Assembly (NCBI GenBank): GCA_902552015.1 | Contig: CACDFH010000006.1 | Location: 1 to 51,476 of the forward strand | DNA length: 51,476 nucleotides | Direction: 5' to 3' | Source: an uncultured marine group I thaumarchaeote | GTDB taxonomy: Archaea; Thermoproteota; Nitrososphaeria; Nitrososphaerales; Nitrosopumilaceae | Part shown: piece after piece, positions 1 to 7,958 of the stretch | Layout of the letters: each line of letters begins with the position of its first letter | Numbering within the stretch: the stretch's first letter is position 1 | Program-made: the position numbers and the translations under genes | The notes under the pieces: generated by a model | What the model saw: the letters and a program-made list of their open reading frames with translations, nothing else | Told to the model about the DNA's origin: nothing | Database searches by the model: none

Positions 1-315
1 TGCATTGTCTTCGAATTGAACTCGAACTCCGTTTGGTCTATGCACTGCATATTTTTGTCTAATTATAACTGCGCCGTGAATTTGTTTTCTTAATTCTGCT
101 GGTCCTTTCTTAACTACAACATTACAAAAGTCTCCTACGGAAGCTGCAGGAAGTCTTGATGTTCTTGTTTTGTGTTGATGTACATTAACAATTTCAATAA
201 TTTTTGCACCTGAATTATCTGCACAAGTAATTCTTGCACCTACTGGTATTGATCTTGTTATGTATGGTTTGAAGTCTTCTACTCCTTTACCGCCTTTACT
301 ACGTGCTCCGCCCAT
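1..315 (-). CDS. rpl14p: Large ribosomal subunit protein uL14 (partial)
   Basis: This is the first 105 codons of archaeal uL14; the 3' end lies beyond the window edge. The translation starts MGGARSKGGKG and contains CADNSGAKIIEIVNV followed by a basic stretch and VRVQFEDNA, all typical of uL14, which binds 23S rRNA at the subunit interface. Its ATG overlaps the TAA of uS17 (TAATG), so the two are translationally coupled. The order uS17-uL14 is the normal archaeal one. The family call is certain; the completeness of the gene cannot be judged here. Confidence 0.95.
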   Translation of the reverse strand, partial: MGGARSKGGKGVEDFKPYITRSIPVGARITCADNSGAKIIEIVNVHQHKTRTSRLPAASVGDFCNVVVKKGPAELRKQIHGAVIIRQKYAVHRPNGVRVQFEDNA

Positions 316-644
316 TATTCTTTAACCTCCACTACAACAAAAGATACGGATTTTGCTATTGGTCTGCATTCTGCAGCAACAACTGTATCGCCCTCATTAA
401 CTTGTAAGTTTGATGGTACGTGCGCATGAATTCTGCTGGTACTTCTTCCATATCTCTTGAATTTACTAAAGTAAACTGGTGCCTCTTTTTGAAGTACAAC
501 TGTATCTTTTCCTCTTGATTTTACAACTTTACCTTCAAATAATTTTCCACGTACTGGAAGTGTTCCGTTAAATGGATTTTTCTTATCTCCTTCTTTTGGT
601 TCCTCTTTAGGTGCTTTTACTTTGATTCCAATATTTCGGGTCAT
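315..644 (-). CDS. rps17p: Small ribosomal subunit protein uS17
   Basis: Archaeal uS17, 109 residues, an OB-fold 16S rRNA-binding protein. After a charged N-terminal extension (about residues 1-25) the core carries LPVRGKLFEGKVVKSRGKDT, then KFKRYGRSTSRIHAHVPSN and GDTVVAAECRPIAKSVSFVVVE, the standard S17 signature region. The ATG overlaps the TGA of the Rnp1 gene upstream (ATGA) and its stop overlaps the start of uL14. It belongs to the minus-strand S10-type operon. Confidence 0.96.
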   Translation of the reverse strand: MTRNIGIKVKAPKEEPKEGDKKNPFNGTLPVRGKLFEGKVVKSRGKDTVVLQKEAPVYFSKFKRYGRSTSRIHAHVPSNLQVNEGDTVVAAECRPIAKSVSFVVVEVKE

Positions 645-898
645 GATAACATCTCCAATCTTTCATGTGGTCTTTTACTTAATTTGGAAGAATCTGTTTC
701 AATTATTCCTTCATTATTGCTTAATTGGCATATGTTTTTTGGAATACTTTTCTTTCCATTTTCAGTTTTAATTATGAACATATTTTTTGTTTCCATGGTT
801 ATTTTACCTTTAATTCCTACAATTTCTTTATTCTTTGAATCTGAAATTGTTACTTGTTGTCCAATTAAATCAAATTCTGATTTTGTAACTAGATTCAA
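641..898 (-). CDS. rnp1: Ribonuclease P protein component 1 (Rpp29/Rnp1)
   Basis: An 85-residue Rpp29 (Pop4) homologue, a protein subunit of archaeal RNase P that helps process tRNA 5' ends. The fold is an Sm-like barrel: DLIGQQVTISDSKNKEIVGI, then GKITMETKNMFIIKT, match the family. Its location between uL29 and uS17 is the conserved archaeal position and supports the call. No ATG is available near the N-terminus; the start is TTG overlapping the uL29 stop (TTGA). It is somewhat short for the family, which often has an N-terminal extension. Confidence 0.9.
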   Translation of the reverse strand: MNLVTKSEFDLIGQQVTISDSKNKEIVGIKGKITMETKNMFIIKTENGKKSIPKNICQLSNNEGIIETDSSKLSKRPHERLEMLS

Positions 899-1098
899 TT
901 TTTCTTTACCTCGTTTAATCTTGTCAACAGTCTTGCAATCTCTTTTTTGACCTTTCTAATTTTACCAGTTTCTTTTCTGAGTGTGCCTTTTGCATTTTCT
1001 GTTTGTAACTTTGATAATTCTGTTTTCATTTGTTCTACTCTATCTCTCAAATCTTTTTCATTTAATTCTCTGATTGATTTCATCTTTAACATGGCCAT
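895..1098 (-). CDS. rpl29p: Large ribosomal subunit protein uL29
   Basis: Archaeal uL29 of 67 residues, two helices near the peptide exit tunnel. The sequence reads KMKSIRELNEKDLRDRVEQM followed by ELSKLQTENAKGTLRKETGK and RKVKKEIARLLTRLNE, the usual pattern. The ATG overlaps the uS3 TAA (TAATG). Starting at Met3 or Met6 is also possible because three Met codons cluster at the N-terminus; the first is preferred because of the overlap. Confidence 0.95.
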   Translation of the reverse strand: MAMLKMKSIRELNEKDLRDRVEQMKTELSKLQTENAKGTLRKETGKIRKVKKEIARLLTRLNEVKKN

Positions 1099-1844
1099 TA
1101 TTTCATCTTCTCCTCTTCATCTTCTAGTGTGTCCGGCATTTCTTTCATCTTTTCTTCTTCAATTTTAATTATCTCTGATTCTGATTGTGCTTTAGCGAGT
1201 GCTTCGTCTGCTTCTTTCTTAATTCTAGTCTCTTCATCTTTTTGTGCCTGTGTTTTGCCCTTCATCTCGAATTCAGGAATTAATCTTTCTTTTCTGGCAA
1301 TTCTTATTCTTACGCCAATCAATCCCATAGGTGTTTCCACATGTGCGATATCTTCAGATACTATTACATCTGCATGATGTCCTGCTCTTGGTAAAATTCC
1401 TTGAGAATGTTTTTCAAATGCAGATCTATCACCTCTTAATTTTCCTGAAATTGTAATCTCGGTTCCCATTGCACCTCCTTCCATAATTTGTTGAATTGTC
1501 CACATTGTTGCACGTCTAAATGCTGTACCTCTTTCAAGATGTGATGCCATTCTATTACACATTACTTCTGGGGATAGTTCTGGTTTTGTAATTTCTTCAA
1601 CAGCTATTTGTGGATTCTTTAATCCATATTCTGTTTCTAATTTTTCTGTTAATTCTTTAATTCCTGTTCCTTTTCTACCAATTACAATTCCTGGTCTTGT
1701 TACGTGTAAGACCACTCTTGTTCCTGTTGGTGTTTTTGAAACTTCAACGTTTGAAAATCCTGCATCTTTGATTTTTGCTCTTAAGTAATCTCTCAACTGC
1801 ATCATGTTATAGTTGTCTTTGATAACATTCTTCACTGTAGTCAT
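1098..1844 (-). CDS. rps3p: Small ribosomal subunit protein uS3
   Basis: Archaeal uS3, 248 residues. The N-terminal type 2 KH domain has its GxxG loop in IGRKG around residues 55-59, and the C-terminal S3 domain contains [19 protein letters not shown] and the arginine-rich [18 protein letters not shown] stretch. It lines the mRNA entry channel of the 30S subunit. Residues from about 200 on form a highly charged Glu/Lys tail, likely a helical extension, longer than in bacterial S3 but common in archaea. It follows uL22 after a 2-base gap. Confidence 0.97.
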   Translation of the reverse strand: MTTVKNVIKDNYNMMQLRDYLRAKIKDAGFSNVEVSKTPTGTRVVLHVTRPGIVIGRKGTGIKELTEKLETEYGLKNPQIAVEEITKPELSPEVMCNRMASHLERGTAFRRATMWTIQQIMEGGAMGTEITISGKLRGDRSAFEKHSQGILPRAGHHADVIVSEDIAHVETPMGLIGVRIRIARKERLIPEFEMKGKTQAQKDEETRIKKEADEALAKAQSESEIIKIEEEKMKEMPDTLEDEEEKMK

Positions 1845-1846
1845 TT

Positions 1847-2305
1847 CTAAAACTCCTGTGCCACCAATTCCACATGTGTTAAGATATCATTCTTATCTGT
1901 TGCACGACCTTGTGCTCTAGGAATGAATCTCTTGATTGCAACACCTTTGTGTGATGTTGCATTGATTATCTTTAATCTATCCATATCCATTCCTTTGTAT
2001 TCTGCATTTGATTCTAAATTATCTAACAGTTTCAAAAATTCACCAGCTGTTTTTTCTGGATATCTTCCAGACATCATTCCAGGATCACTTCTGTGACCTA
2101 CTTGATTCTTAAATCTTGCAAATGGTATGGCTCTCTCTTTTGCAATTACACTTAACATGTAATCTCTAGCTTTTTCAAGTGTTAGTCCTTTGATTGCTTT
2201 TGCTGTTTCCCTTGCATGTTTATGTGAAATCTTTTTTTCACGAATTGAAGCTCTAACATGCTTTGTTGCATCAAAACCTTGAAACGCGTAACTGTATCTT
2301 GCCAT
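1847..2305 (-). CDS. rpl22p: Large ribosomal subunit protein uL22
   Basis: Archaeal uL22 of 152 residues, which lines the exit tunnel of the 50S subunit. [40 protein letters not shown] and the C-terminal [19 protein letters not shown] hairpin are diagnostic. The ATG at 2305 is chosen because archaeal uL22 normally begins with MARY-like sequence. An in-frame GTG at 2314 overlaps the uS19 stop and would add three residues; that start cannot be excluded. Confidence 0.95.
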   Translation of the reverse strand: MARYSYAFQGFDATKHVRASIREKKISHKHARETAKAIKGLTLEKARDYMLSVIAKERAIPFARFKNQVGHRSDPGMMSGRYPEKTAGEFLKLLDNLESNAEYKGMDMDRLKIINATSHKGVAIKRFIPRAQGRATDKNDILTHVELVAQEF

Positions 2306-2310
2306 TTTAA

Positions 2311-2709
2311 TCACTTTAGTGGTACATACAAACTAGATCTTGATGCTCCAACTCCTGGGGCTCCATGATTCACTCTCTTGTTTGTAATTGCGTATTCTCC
2401 TATGTAATGTCCAACCATCTCTGCGCCAATTCCTATCGGTTTGAATTCTTTCCCGTCAAAGACGTTGATTGTCAGTCCTATCATGTAAGGTAAAATTATT
2501 AGATCTCTTTGATGTGTTTTAATTGGATTTTTATTTTTTCCTTCTTTCATTTCTTTAATTTCGGCTATCAATTTTTTCTTGTTATCTGAAAGTCCTCTTT
2601 TCAATGATCTTCTTTGTCTTGCATTTAGCAATACAAACAACTCGTCGTTAGGAAGTTTTTGTAATTCCTCTGTTGTTTTTCCTTTAAAGCTATTTACTAC
2701 TTTGACCAT
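2311..2709 (-). CDS. rps19p: Small ribosomal subunit protein uS19
   Basis: Archaeal uS19, 132 residues, located in the head of the 30S subunit. An N-terminal extension includes ELFVLLNARQRRSLKRGLSD, and the conserved C-terminal core has KTHQRDLIILPYMIGLTINV, FKPIGIGAEMVGHYIGEYA and VNHGAPGVGASRSS. The gene directly follows uL23, whereas uL2 normally stands between these two genes. The 50 bases between uL23 and uS19 hold no coding sequence. Confidence 0.96.
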   Translation of the reverse strand: MVKVVNSFKGKTTEELQKLPNDELFVLLNARQRRSLKRGLSDNKKKLIAEIKEMKEGKNKNPIKTHQRDLIILPYMIGLTINVFDGKEFKPIGIGAEMVGHYIGEYAITNKRVNHGAPGVGASRSSLYVPLK

Positions 2710-2759
2710 TTCTACATATCTCCTTGCAAAATTCTGTTTTTATGAGTCATTTATACCAA

Positions 2760-3026
2760 TCACATCATACCTATCTTGTTTGCCAAGTCTCTTGCTTTAT
2801 CTACAGATGTTAATTTAACAAATGCCTTTTTTCCATAAATGGTTCTTGCGGTATCAATTTTGAGTACGCCTTCATTATACAGTGTTTGTACAGCTTCTGC
2901 AATCTGAGGTTTCGTTGCCTCTTTTTCTACTAGGAAGCAGATTTTTGATTCATTTTCGACTAGTGCATACGTCTTTTCTGTAATGTATGGTCTTAAGATA
3001 ATTTTTGTTGCTGTTTCTACATTCAT
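2760..3026 (-). CDS. rpl23p: Large ribosomal subunit protein uL23
   Basis: Archaeal uL23, 88 residues, at the exit of the peptide tunnel where it docks SRP and the translocon. ILRPYITEKTYALVE near the N-terminus and ATKPQIAEAVQTLYN, then DTARTIYGKKAFVKLT match the family. The ATG overlaps the uL4 stop (ATGA). The next gene downstream is uS19 rather than uL2. Confidence 0.96.
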   Translation of the reverse strand: MNVETATKIILRPYITEKTYALVENESKICFLVEKEATKPQIAEAVQTLYNEGVLKIDTARTIYGKKAFVKLTSVDKARDLANKIGMM

Positions 3027-3835
3027 TTCAAGGTCACCATTAATTCTAGATGTCGTGATTTAATTTCAGCAATTTCTTCTATTGCTTTCTTTGAAAATAC
3101 TGTCAATCTGATCAAAGTTCCTCCTGGAGCTAAATTAAGAACGCTTAGGTTCTTTGCCTCACATACGTCAATGCCAGGAATTGATGCGGCTGCTTTTGAA
3201 ATATTTTCAGATTTTGATACTACAAATAATGCACTTTTTCCTACTTTGGAAACTCTTCCTCTTAATGCAACTTTTCCAGTTCTTCTTTTTCTATTTTTTA
3301 ATCTGTCTGTATCTTGGGTAATTTTCAAATCGTCTATGACTTTGATTAATTCTGAAGTTTTTGAGACTTTTTCAATATCGTCTGAAATGATTAATGGGAG
3401 TGAATCTATTCCGTCTACTTTGTGACCTCTGCCCTCAACTAGTTCTTTTGAAGTTGTTGCAGCTAATGCAGAACATAATGCAAGTTTATTCTCTTTTTTA
3501 TTCAATTTTTTATAGATTACTTTGTTAGCTTTTGGTGGATGTGCTTGTCTACCTCCTCTGGTTGATGCAACTTCTCCAGCTTGTCCTGCACGACCTCCTC
3601 CTCCTCCTTTGATCTTGGCAATTCTTGCAACGCCTCTACCAGTTGGTGGATCATTTGAGTCTGCAACTACTTCCATACCTGCTGTTGGTTTTGTAGAATG
3701 TTTTTGGAATCCATGTGATTCTAAGTTAATGTATGCTTTGTGAATAATAGTGCGGTTTACTTCTGTTTCAAAAACATTTGGTAAATCAACGTCGCCATCT
3801 TTTTTACCGTTTATGTTTAGAACATCTCTTTTCAT
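3023..3835 (-). CDS. rpl4p: Large ribosomal subunit protein uL4
   Basis: Archaeal/eukaryotic-type uL4, 270 residues. The tunnel-lining loop around residues 60-100 is Gly- and Arg-rich (RIAKIKGGGGGRAGQAGEVA, then GGRQAHPPKANKVIYKK), followed by the globular domain with KLALCSALAATTSKELVEGRG. The length suits archaeal uL4. Its ATG overlaps the TAA of uL3 (TAATG) and its stop overlaps uL23. Confidence 0.96.
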   Translation of the reverse strand: MKRDVLNINGKKDGDVDLPNVFETEVNRTIIHKAYINLESHGFQKHSTKPTAGMEVVADSNDPPTGRGVARIAKIKGGGGGRAGQAGEVASTRGGRQAHPPKANKVIYKKLNKKENKLALCSALAATTSKELVEGRGHKVDGIDSLPLIISDDIEKVSKTSELIKVIDDLKITQDTDRLKNRKRRTGKVALRGRVSKVGKSALFVVSKSENISKAAASIPGIDVCEAKNLSVLNLAPGGTLIRLTVFSKKAIEEIAEIKSRHLELMVTLK

Positions 3836-4830
3836 TAGATTACAACCTCCAGTACGTTTGGTTTGACTATTTTCTTTGGTTCGTTTCTAATTTGTTTTCT
3901 AAGTTTGATTAGTCTTCTATATGTTCCTGGAACTGAGCCTTTCACGATTATGAAATCTCCGGTAACATTTCCAAAATGTTTGAATCCTCCATCCGGATTA
4001 ATCTTGTATTCCTCTTTCTCAGTATTACTCATTATCATAATTCGTTTATCATATTCTACTCTTTGATGGAAACCTGTCTGTCCTGCTCTTGGAACTGTAT
4101 ACATGACACTTTGTGGTGAGATTGGACCTAGTGAACCAATTTCTCTAACTGTTTTTCTTGATTTGTGTTGTTTTCTTTTTGCACCCCATCTGTAAATTAC
4201 ACCTTGCCATCCTTTTCCTTTTGTAATTGCTGCTGTATCTACATAAGTTCCACTTTCAAACACTTCATCTACTTTGACTGTTTTTCCTAAGAGTTCTTTG
4301 GTAAATGTAAATTGTTTTGGTATGTCTCCTCCTTCAACTTTAACTTCAAAGATGTAAGGTTTTTTCATTTCTAGATTAACATCCACTGGTGTTGTTGTTA
4401 CTATTGCAAAAATCTCCTTAATTTTTTTGAGATGTTTTTCTGCTTCGTCGAGTGGTGTTCCTTCTGTTTTAATTTTTAAATTATTTTGTACATTTTTTGG
4501 TAAATCTTTTGCAAATGAATCAAACTCTGCATTTCTTGTATGATTTGCATCTACGGAATATCCTCTAATTCCTACTATGGTGATTGGAGGTGTTGCAATC
4601 ACTGTTCCAAGTGTAACGAGTTGTTTTCCATGGCTTGGTGTATGTTCTCTATCGTCTATGCTAACTAGTTGAACACAACCTGCTTTGTATCCGGCATGTG
4701 CAAGTAATCTTGGCTCATCACCTTCTACTTTTGGCCATGCACGAACTCGTGCTTCCATACTCTTTGCGCGTATTCTAGGCGAGTATGCTAAACTTCCTCT
4801 TCTTGGTTGACTACGTTTTCTATGTCCCAT
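3835..4830 (-). CDS. rpl3p: Large ribosomal subunit protein uL3
   Basis: Archaeal uL3, 331 residues and the first gene of this S10-type operon. MGHRKRSQPRRGSLAYSPR at the N-terminus, GYKAGCVQLVSIDDREHTPS, the KGKGWQGVIYRWGAKRKQHK segment and GSLGPISPQSVMYTVPRAGQ are all characteristic of the archaeal/eukaryotic protein, which sits near the peptidyl-transferase centre. The ATG lies about 28 bases downstream of a TATA-like box, so the transcript leader would be very short or absent. Confidence 0.97.
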   Translation of the reverse strand: MGHRKRSQPRRGSLAYSPRIRAKSMEARVRAWPKVEGDEPRLLAHAGYKAGCVQLVSIDDREHTPSHGKQLVTLGTVIATPPITIVGIRGYSVDANHTRNAEFDSFAKDLPKNVQNNLKIKTEGTPLDEAEKHLKKIKEIFAIVTTTPVDVNLEMKKPYIFEVKVEGGDIPKQFTFTKELLGKTVKVDEVFESGTYVDTAAITKGKGWQGVIYRWGAKRKQHKSRKTVREIGSLGPISPQSVMYTVPRAGQTGFHQRVEYDKRIMIMSNTEKEEYKINPDGGFKHFGNVTGDFIIVKGSVPGTYRRLIKLRKQIRNEPKKIVKPNVLEVVI

Positions 4831-4857
4831 GGATAAATGAAAAAAGTCGTTAACCCC

Positions 4858-4866
4858 ATTATATAC
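4858..4866 (-). promoter_or_regulatory. TATA box of the S10 ribosomal operon
   Basis: On the minus strand the sequence reads GTATATAAT, about 28-36 bases before the uL3 ATG. Archaeal TATA boxes centre about 26 bases upstream of transcription start, so transcription would begin at or a few bases before the start codon. It is the only clear TATA-like element in the gap. Confidence 0.6.
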
Positions 4867-4908
4867 TGTGAGAATCCCAATTTTCTTTCTTAATTGTTGT
4901 AATTTTTT

Positions 4909-5019
4909 CTATGGGGAATATAATTCAGATATCATTGAAAAAATTGTAGCTGCTCCTATTCCAACTCCTGCAATTCCCACTAATACTGCCAATATCAAAA
5001 ATTTTCTCTGATTATTCAT
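4909..5019 (-). CDS. Single-span membrane microprotein (36 aa)
   Basis: A 36-codon reading frame fills the gap between uL3 and the SPOUT methyltransferase. It starts MNNQRKFLI, continues with a hydrophobic stretch (about residues 7-30, including AVLVGIAGVGIGAATIF) and ends SELYSP. The shape is a short basic N-terminus and one membrane helix with Gly spacing. I do not recognise a family. Similar microproteins occur elsewhere in this window (6684 and 9852), which supports these being real genes rather than chance frames. Confidence 0.55.
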   Translation of the reverse strand: MNNQRKFLILAVLVGIAGVGIGAATIFSMISELYSP

Positions 5020-5044
5020 ATCAAATTTATAATTTTTTTATCAT

Positions 5045-5863
5045 TTATTTGTTAAATGTATGGGCATTGATAATTGATAAACAGCCTAAAATTGCTTCTT
5101 CAAGACGAACTGTTTCTGTTCCTTGATGTGGAAAAAAATTCCATGCTTTAAAATTCTGAATATTGCTGATCTTCTTATCTAACATCTCATGGATTCCCTT
5201 GTCAGTTGTACCAAATACTACCAAAATCTCTTCTTTAGATGAAAGAATTTTTTGCATATCTTCGTTCTTGATTTTCTTTGATTTTCTGCTTGTAAGTATT
5301 TTTGGTCCTTTCCACTCGGTTAGTAATGAAAATAAATTTCCTCCGTGTTTTACGTTGTAACTCCAAAAATTTGGTAATTGATCTTTTTCTATATCGTGTA
5401 CTGTAAAATTTGGAAATGTATCTTTGATTTTTATGATTGCTCTCTTATCAATTTGTTTTTTTCCATGATATGGAATTGAATGATCAATACCTATGTCGAT
5501 AAATTTTTTTCCATCTTTTGGAAAAATAACTCCTTCTCTAATGTCTCCTTTTTTTACTTGTTTTGCATCTGATGTAACAGTTTGATTTGGCATTTTAACT
5601 GGTGACAATGCTCCTACAAACTGCAGTAATCCTGATTTTGGATACAAACGCTTTCTAAAATTTTGTGGAGTTTCAAGGAATCTTAGAATTGTTGATAGTA
5701 ATTTTGAATCATTTTCAAATTCTTTTCCATCTTTGTAAATTATTATATTCTTTACTTGAAATATCCCTGCTGCACGAGCAATTTGAAAAATTTTACGTGT
5801 TTTATTTTCATGTTTCTTTTCATCTTTTAATGATGAATCGGGTATTGCAATTGATAATTTCAT
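5045..5863 (-). CDS. SPOUT-family RNA methyltransferase (DUF171/SPOUT1-like)
   Basis: A 272-residue protein of the archaeal SPOUT family related to eukaryotic SPOUT1/C9orf114 (COG2106), a predicted SAM-dependent RNA methyltransferase with a trefoil knot and an inserted OB-like domain. An N-terminal strand MKLSIAIPDSSL is followed by KTRKIFQIARAAGIFQVKNI; the insert lies near residues 85-185; the C-terminal knot region has EEILVVFGTTDKGIHEM and WNFFPHQGTETVRLEEAI. Archaea commonly encode this protein just before rpl3p, as here. The substrate is not shown by the sequence; rRNA is a reasonable guess from the context. Confidence 0.8.
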   Translation of the reverse strand: MKLSIAIPDSSLKDEKKHENKTRKIFQIARAAGIFQVKNIIIYKDGKEFENDSKLLSTILRFLETPQNFRKRLYPKSGLLQFVGALSPVKMPNQTVTSDAKQVKKGDIREGVIFPKDGKKFIDIGIDHSIPYHGKKQIDKRAIIKIKDTFPNFTVHDIEKDQLPNFWSYNVKHGGNLFSLLTEWKGPKILTSRKSKKIKNEDMQKILSSKEEILVVFGTTDKGIHEMLDKKISNIQNFKAWNFFPHQGTETVRLEEAILGCLSIINAHTFNK

Positions 5864-5893
5864 TTTAAATCTTGTATGTGTGATGTAAATTGT

Positions 5894-6631
5894 TTATTTT
5901 CCATCAGCTGGATATTTTGACTTTGCACTTGCGGCAAATTTTGTTAATTCTTCATCACCGATGAATTCAAAAGTTCCTTGTTCTCCAGATATTTTTGACA
6001 TTTTGATATGTTCAATTCCGTCTTTTGTTTCACTTGAAATATAGATTGCTGCAATTGCTAATGATGCTGCATCATCTAATGACATGTCTTCTTTGTAGTT
6101 CTTTTCTAAGAATTCATTTACTACGTCAGAATTTGCACCGATTGATATTGCATTGAATGAAATGTATGAACCACTTGGGTCTGTCATATACAAATTAGTT
6201 CCTGCCGGATCAATTCCTCCTATGATCAATGAAACTCCTATTGGTCTTGCACCTCCGTATTGTGTATATTGTTGACATTGATCAGCTAGATGTTTTGCTA
6301 CTGTTTCAACTTCAACTGGTTCGTCATATACTAGTTTGTTACTTTGAGAAAATGTTCTTGCTGTATCAATCTGTGAACGTGCATCTGGAATGTATCCTGC
6401 AGCTGCTGCTCCTATATGATAATCGATTTGAAATATTTTCTGAGGTGTGGTGATAATTTGTAATTTTCTTGATTTTTCTTCTACTGCGATAATTACGCCA
6501 TTCTTTGTTCTAACTCCTACTGCAAGTGCTCCTCTTTTGACTGTCTCGATTGCATATTCTACTTGGTATAATCTTCCATCTGGTGAAAATACTGTGATGG
6601 CACGGTCATAACCTTGCTGTGATGGCATCAT
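5894..6631 (-). CDS. psmA: Proteasome alpha subunit
   Basis: 20S proteasome alpha subunit, about 245 residues, forming the outer gating rings of the archaeal proteasome. The N-terminal signature is clear: GYDRAITVFSPDGRLYQVEY, then AIETVKRGALAVGVRTKNGV and the core GAAAAGYIPDARSQIDTART. An in-frame TTG at 6652 would add seven residues (ARILIIM); I prefer the paired ATG codons at 6631/6628 because the family starts shortly before GYDRAI. No proteasome beta subunit is present in the window. Confidence 0.95.
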   Translation of the reverse strand: MMPSQQGYDRAITVFSPDGRLYQVEYAIETVKRGALAVGVRTKNGVIIAVEEKSRKLQIITTPQKIFQIDYHIGAAAAGYIPDARSQIDTARTFSQSNKLVYDEPVEVETVAKHLADQCQQYTQYGGARPIGVSLIIGGIDPAGTNLYMTDPSGSYISFNAISIGANSDVVNEFLEKNYKEDMSLDDAASLAIAAIYISSETKDGIEHIKMSKISGEQGTFEFIGDEELTKFAASAKSKYPADGK

Positions 6632-6683
6632 GATAATCAATATCCTTGCCAAGGTTAATTTAACAATTGCGAAAATTGGTCAT

Positions 6684-6803
6684 ATGGGATACAAAGAAAA
6701 AATTGTCGTAATTCCTATTGCTCTTGTGGCAGTTGGGATCTTTGGATCTGCTATATACATGACTGCTTGTAAGCATTCATTTTTTAGCTTTCTTGGATGT
6801 TGA
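6684..6803 (+). CDS. Single-span membrane microprotein (39 aa)
   Basis: A 39-codon plus-strand frame lies divergently upstream of psmA. It starts MGYKEKIVVIPIALVAVGIF and contains one hydrophobic helix (about residues 7-26), followed by TACKHSFFSFLGC with two Cys residues. A short charged head and a single membrane span is the same layout as the frames at 4909 and 9852. No family is recognised. Confidence 0.5.
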   Translation: MGYKEKIVVIPIALVAVGIFGSAIYMTACKHSFFSFLGC

Positions 6804-6870
6804 AAAAAATACTATCTTGTTTAATCAAATTTAGCAAATTTATGATATTCTAGTAATAATCTGTTAATTT

Positions 6871-7203
6871 ATGGTAAGAGAGATCTCAGTTAATACAAAA
6901 GACGAATTATCTGAAGATCAAATAGATAAAATCAAATCTTATTTTTCTGATATGCCTATATCTGAAATATTAATTGGATTAAAATTTGCGAAAAATCGAT
7001 GGGATGCAAAAGATGCTGGAACTCTGAAAGTTGGTAGAAAAAGTATAATCAATAATGAAGTTCATTCCATTACTGCTGAACAAGCTACCTGGAGATTAAA
7101 TAATTGGAAATTAATGATTAAGAATTATAGAAAACGGGGTTACAGTTATCCGACTATATCTAGAATTAAAAAATTACTTCAAGAAATTAAGAAAAAAGAC
7201 TAG
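6871..7203 (+). CDS. Conserved hypothetical protein, basic, 110 aa
   Basis: A 110-residue soluble protein with no family I recognise. It has an acidic N-terminal third (TKDELSEDQIDKIKSYFSDM), a middle part with KFAKNRWDAKDAGTLKVGRK and a basic, aromatic C-terminal half (EQATWRLNNWKLMIKNYRKR, TISRIKKLLQEIKKKD). The basic helical end could bind nucleic acid, but nothing specific is visible. It ends convergently, overlapping the stop of the ESCRT-III-like gene by four bases. Confidence 0.7.
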   Translation: MVREISVNTKDELSEDQIDKIKSYFSDMPISEILIGLKFAKNRWDAKDAGTLKVGRKSIINNEVHSITAEQATWRLNNWKLMIKNYRKRGYSYPTISRIKKLLQEIKKKD

Positions 7204-7883
7204 ATTGCTTCTCTTTCTCTTAGAATGTCTTCAACACTGTTTCCACTAACTGGTGGTTCTGGCATACTTTGTCTAGTTTGACCTTCAACCATTGCCTGTG
7301 CTTCATCTAATATCGACTGTGCTTCTTTGTTAGATGTTGTGAATTCTCCCATTGTTCCTTCGTTTGTAATTGTTGTACCTGTTGCAATGTCTCCTAGCAT
7401 ACTTGATAGATCCTGCATTGATTCTGCAACTTCTGGCATCATTCCTCCTAATGATGTACTTAGTCCTTTGATTAATGACATACATGGACTTAATGTTACC
7501 ACTACATCTCCTAATTCTGACACTGTGTTTAATCTAATCTGAACTTGCTCCATTGATAATTTTGCATTACTTACTGTTTTGTTATTTTTTCTAATCTCTG
7601 CTAATTCTGTTGCATACATTTTTGCATAAGCTTGGTTGTTTGTTTTTGTTGCTTCTACAATTTTATCCATAAACATTGAATCTTTTTGTTTTAATTTTTG
7701 CTCTGTTTCTCCTAATTTTACAATCTGTTGTTGTAGTCTCTTTTGTGCTAAATCTAATCTATTTTTCAGAGGTGCATCTGGTTTTACTGTGCCCATGAAT
7801 TTTTGGGATAATGTTTCCTTATTCTTCAAAACATTCCATTTCTCTGAGAATGATACCATGTATGAAACTGAAAAATTTGGCAT
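7200..7883 (-). CDS. cdvB: ESCRT-III/Snf7-like cell division protein (CdvB paralogue)
   Basis: A 227-residue protein of the archaeal ESCRT-III (CdvB) family. The family assembles into membrane-remodelling filaments in thaumarchaeal and crenarchaeal division. After a short N-terminus with VSFSEKWNVLKN, a long helical region runs from about residue 35 to 165: DAPLKNRLDLAQKRLQQQIV, KLGETEQKLKQKDSMFMDKI, then AYAKMYATELAEIRKNNKTV and MEQVQIRLNTVSELGDVV. A flexible Ser/Gly/Glu-rich part follows, ending MPEPPVSGNSVEDILRE. Thaumarchaea carry several paralogues; which one this is cannot be told without alignment. No cdvA or cdvC lies nearby. Confidence 0.82.
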   Translation of the reverse strand: MPNFSVSYMVSFSEKWNVLKNKETLSQKFMGTVKPDAPLKNRLDLAQKRLQQQIVKLGETEQKLKQKDSMFMDKIVEATKTNNQAYAKMYATELAEIRKNNKTVSNAKLSMEQVQIRLNTVSELGDVVVTLSPCMSLIKGLSTSLGGMMPEVAESMQDLSSMLGDIATGTTITNEGTMGEFTTSNKEAQSILDEAQAMVEGQTRQSMPEPPVSGNSVEDILREREAI

Positions 7884-7958
7884 TTTATAGAACGACTAAA
7901 AAAAATTAATCTAAATGGATCAATTTTTCTTAAGTAATCTAAGATTTTACTAATAACT

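Noticed and set aside
684-950. Plus-strand open frame of 88 codons opposite the rnp1 and uL29 genes
   Set aside because: It is the shadow of two well-supported genes and has low-complexity hydrophobic sequence.
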